Shown here piece after piece: positions 6,403-8,008 of a DNA stretch of 8,008 nucleotides (the stretch's first letter is position 1; every line of letters starts with the position of its first letter). The notes under the pieces were generated by a model. It saw nothing but the letters and a program-made list of their open reading frames with translations. It made no database searches and was not told the origin of the DNA. Origin of the DNA: Nocardioides sp. (GTDB taxonomy: Bacteria > Actinomycetota > Actinomycetes > Propionibacteriales > Nocardioidaceae). The stretch covers positions 1-8,008 of the forward strand of contig JAKFXV010000271.1 in the NCBI GenBank assembly GCA_021731205.1, in the 5' to 3' direction. The position numbers were made by a program, and so were the translations under genes.

Positions 6403-8008
6403 GTGCACCGTCTTCTCACACTGATCGTCCAGCGTCGGCGGTCTTGGGCGATCGCCGCGTTCATGACCGTGCTGGCCGTCGCGCTGATCGGAGGCCTGGG
6501 GCAGGCGGAGCGCGCACCCGACCAGCTCGATTCGCGGCCTGAGGGTGCCGACAGCACTACCGCGCTCGCGCTCCAAGCCGAACTGCCCCGAGCTCAGGGC
6601 AGCGCCGCGGTCGTGCTGTTCAGCGCCGACTCGCCGATCGATACAGCGACCGCAGACCAACTCGAATCGATCTACGCCACCGCGCTGGCTGGGCAGGCCG
6701 GTGGTCCACCCCCCGTCCTGACCGTCTCCGAGGACCGGACGGCGGCGTTCGGGGTCGTGCCCGTCACGGCTGCCGGGGCCACGGCGACCGCAGAAGTCGT
6801 GGCGGAGCTCCGGGCCGCTGTCCGGGCCGACCTCCCCGATGGCGTCACCGCTCAAGTGACCGGGCCGGCCGCCATCCAGGCCGATCTCGCGGCCGTCTTC
6901 GATGGAGCCGACCTCCGCCTGCTGCTCGCAACCGCCACCGTCGTGGCGCTGCTCCTCCTCGTGACCTATCGCAGTCCCATCTTGTGGTTGGTGCCGCTGC
7001 TCGTGGTCGGGCTCGGCGACCAACTGGCCGCCGTTCTCGCGACCCACACCCTGGCCTTGTTCGGGGTGCCCTGGGACGAGTCCACCGTCGGCATCCTCTC
7101 CGTCCTGGTGTTCGGCGCCGGCACCGACTATGCGTTGTTGCTGATCTCGAGATATCGCGACGAGCTCAAGAGCCACGCCGATCGGTACGACGCCATGGCG
7201 CGGGCCCTGCGAGGCACGGCCGAGGCCGTCGTGGCCAGCTCGACGACCGTCTTCCTCGGGCTGCTCACCCTGCTCCTCTCGGTCATCCCCGCGACCCGTG
7301 GCCTCGGCCTCGCGTGTGCCGTGGGGATCGTCGTCGCCGCGGTGTTCGTCCTTACCCTGCTTCCGGCGCTGTTGGTGCTCTTCGGCCGCTGGGTCTTCTG
7401 GCCGCTCACCCCACAGGTCGGCCAGCTGTCGTTGGTCGAGGGCCGCACCCTGTGGCGGCGCATCGGCGACGCGGTCGCCCGACGTCCGGGCACCTTCGCC
7501 GCGGCGACCGTCCAGCTGCTCGTCGCGTTGTCCTCGGGGGCGACACAGATCCGGTCGGGGCTCTCCGAGGCCGACCAGTTCCTGGAAAAGCCCGAGGCGA
7601 TCGCTGCGGCCGAGCGCCTGGCCGTCTCCTTCCCGGCGGGCAGCGCCGATCCCACCGTGGTGCTCACCCGCGCCGATCCCGATGCCGTGGCACAGGCTGC
7701 GGCCAGGGTGCCGGGAGTCGTGGCCGCCGAGGTCGGCACACGCGCGGGTGGCCTGGCGCAGGTCGACGTGATCCTGACCGCCGCTCCGGGCAGCGACGCG
7801 GCCGCACAGTCCGTGCGCGATCTGCGGGCGGCATTCGCCGGTTTCCAGCGGACCTACGTCGGGGGCACGGCTGCCCAGGAGCTCGACGCCGGGGCCGCCG
7901 CCGAACGAGACCGGTGGGTGATCATCCCGCTGATTCTGGCCCTGGTCCTCGTGGCGCTGATGGGCCTGCTGCGCTCGGTCGTCGCACCGCTGATTCTCGT
8001 CGGCACGG
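6403..8008 (+). CDS. MMPL-family RND transporter (partial, 3' end outside window)
   Basis: An open frame from GTG 6403 to the right edge, 535 complete codons. GAAGGG (6392-6397), inside the end of the upstream gene, is a good RBS 5 nt before GTG, and one base separates the genes, indicating translational coupling. Membrane helix 1 is at about 14-32, then an extracytoplasmic domain (about 35-168), helices at about 171-188, 193-215, 226-248, 278-295 and 303-328, a further segment near 363-379, a second extracytoplasmic domain (about 382-503) and a helix at about 505-523. This is the RND/MMPL repeat plan. GTDYALLLISRYRDEL at 240-255 is the family signature; D242-Y243 correspond to the proton-relay pair of MmpL3. 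The second relay pair would lie beyond the window. MMPL proteins use the proton gradient to export lipids or hydrophobic compounds. The cargo here is unknown. Confidence 0.94.
   Translation, partial: MHRLLTLIVQRRRSWAIAAFMTVLAVALIGGLGQAERAPDQLDSRPEGADSTTALALQAELPRAQGSAAVVLFSADSPIDTATADQLESIYATALAGQAGGPPPVLTVSEDRTAAFGVVPVTAAGATATAEVVAELRAAVRADLPDGVTAQVTGPAAIQADLAAVFDGADLRLLLATATVVALLLLVTYRSPILWLVPLLVVGLGDQLAAVLATHTLALFGVPWDESTVGILSVLVFGAGTDYALLLISRYRDELKSHADRYDAMARALRGTAEAVVASSTTVFLGLLTLLLSVIPATRGLGLACAVGIVVAAVFVLTLLPALLVLFGRWVFWPLTPQVGQLSLVEGRTLWRRIGDAVARRPGTFAAATVQLLVALSSGATQIRSGLSEADQFLEKPEAIAAAERLAVSFPAGSADPTVVLTRADPDAVAQAAARVPGVVAAEVGTRAGGLAQVDVILTAAPGSDAAAQSVRDLRAAFAGFQRTYVGGTAAQELDAGAAAERDRWVIIPLILALVLVALMGLLRSVVAPLILVGT

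Noticed and set aside
6253..7176. Minus-strand frame (307 codons) opposite the MMPL gene
   Set aside because: Gly/Asp/Arg/Gln-rich antisense translation. The plus frame has membrane helices and the GTDY signature.

Overview
The window is compact, very GC-rich bacterial DNA with strong G/C third-position bias, short intergenic gaps, frequent GTG starts and long spurious antisense frames. Together with a DesA3-type desaturase/reductase pair, an MMPL transporter, a PIG-L/LmbE deacetylase and a PucR regulator, this points to an actinomycete (Actinomycetota). The genus cannot be fixed from the sequence. Mycobacterium, Nocardioides and related lipid-active lineages all carry such genes.

Layout, left to right. 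The plus-strand 3' end of an unidentified gene (1-104) is followed by a PIG-L/LmbE zinc deacetylase gene (135-863). Converging on it is a minus-strand group, read right to left: a ferredoxin-reductase-like flavoprotein (3628-2522), a three-histidine-box acyl desaturase (2485-1211) and a small three-helix membrane protein (1154-885). Diverging from the reductase, only 47 bp away, is a PucR-type regulator (3676-4875). Thirty-five bases after it comes an uncharacterised Rossmann-like protein (4911-6401, GTG start). One base after its stop, an MMPL-family RND transporter starts with GTG (6403) and runs off the right edge. No gap exceeds about 60 bases. No tRNA, rRNA, CRISPR array or insertion sequence was seen.

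How the genes may work together. The reductase would pass NAD(P)H electrons through FAD and a [2Fe-2S] centre to the di-iron desaturase, as Rv3230c does for DesA3 in M. tuberculosis. This would introduce a double bond into a fatty acyl chain at the membrane. The PucR regulator sits in the classic divergent position to control the pair and possibly itself. The Rossmann protein and the MMPL transporter look translationally coupled. A plausible but untested reading is that the first makes or modifies a lipid-like molecule that the second exports.

The most novel element is the 496-residue Rossmann-like protein with its coupled MMPL partner. At the DNA level, three genes have a TANNNT-like -10 box placed 6-7 nt before the start codon, which suggests leaderless transcripts. 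Short TGAAT/ATTCA repeats occupy the small divergent control region.
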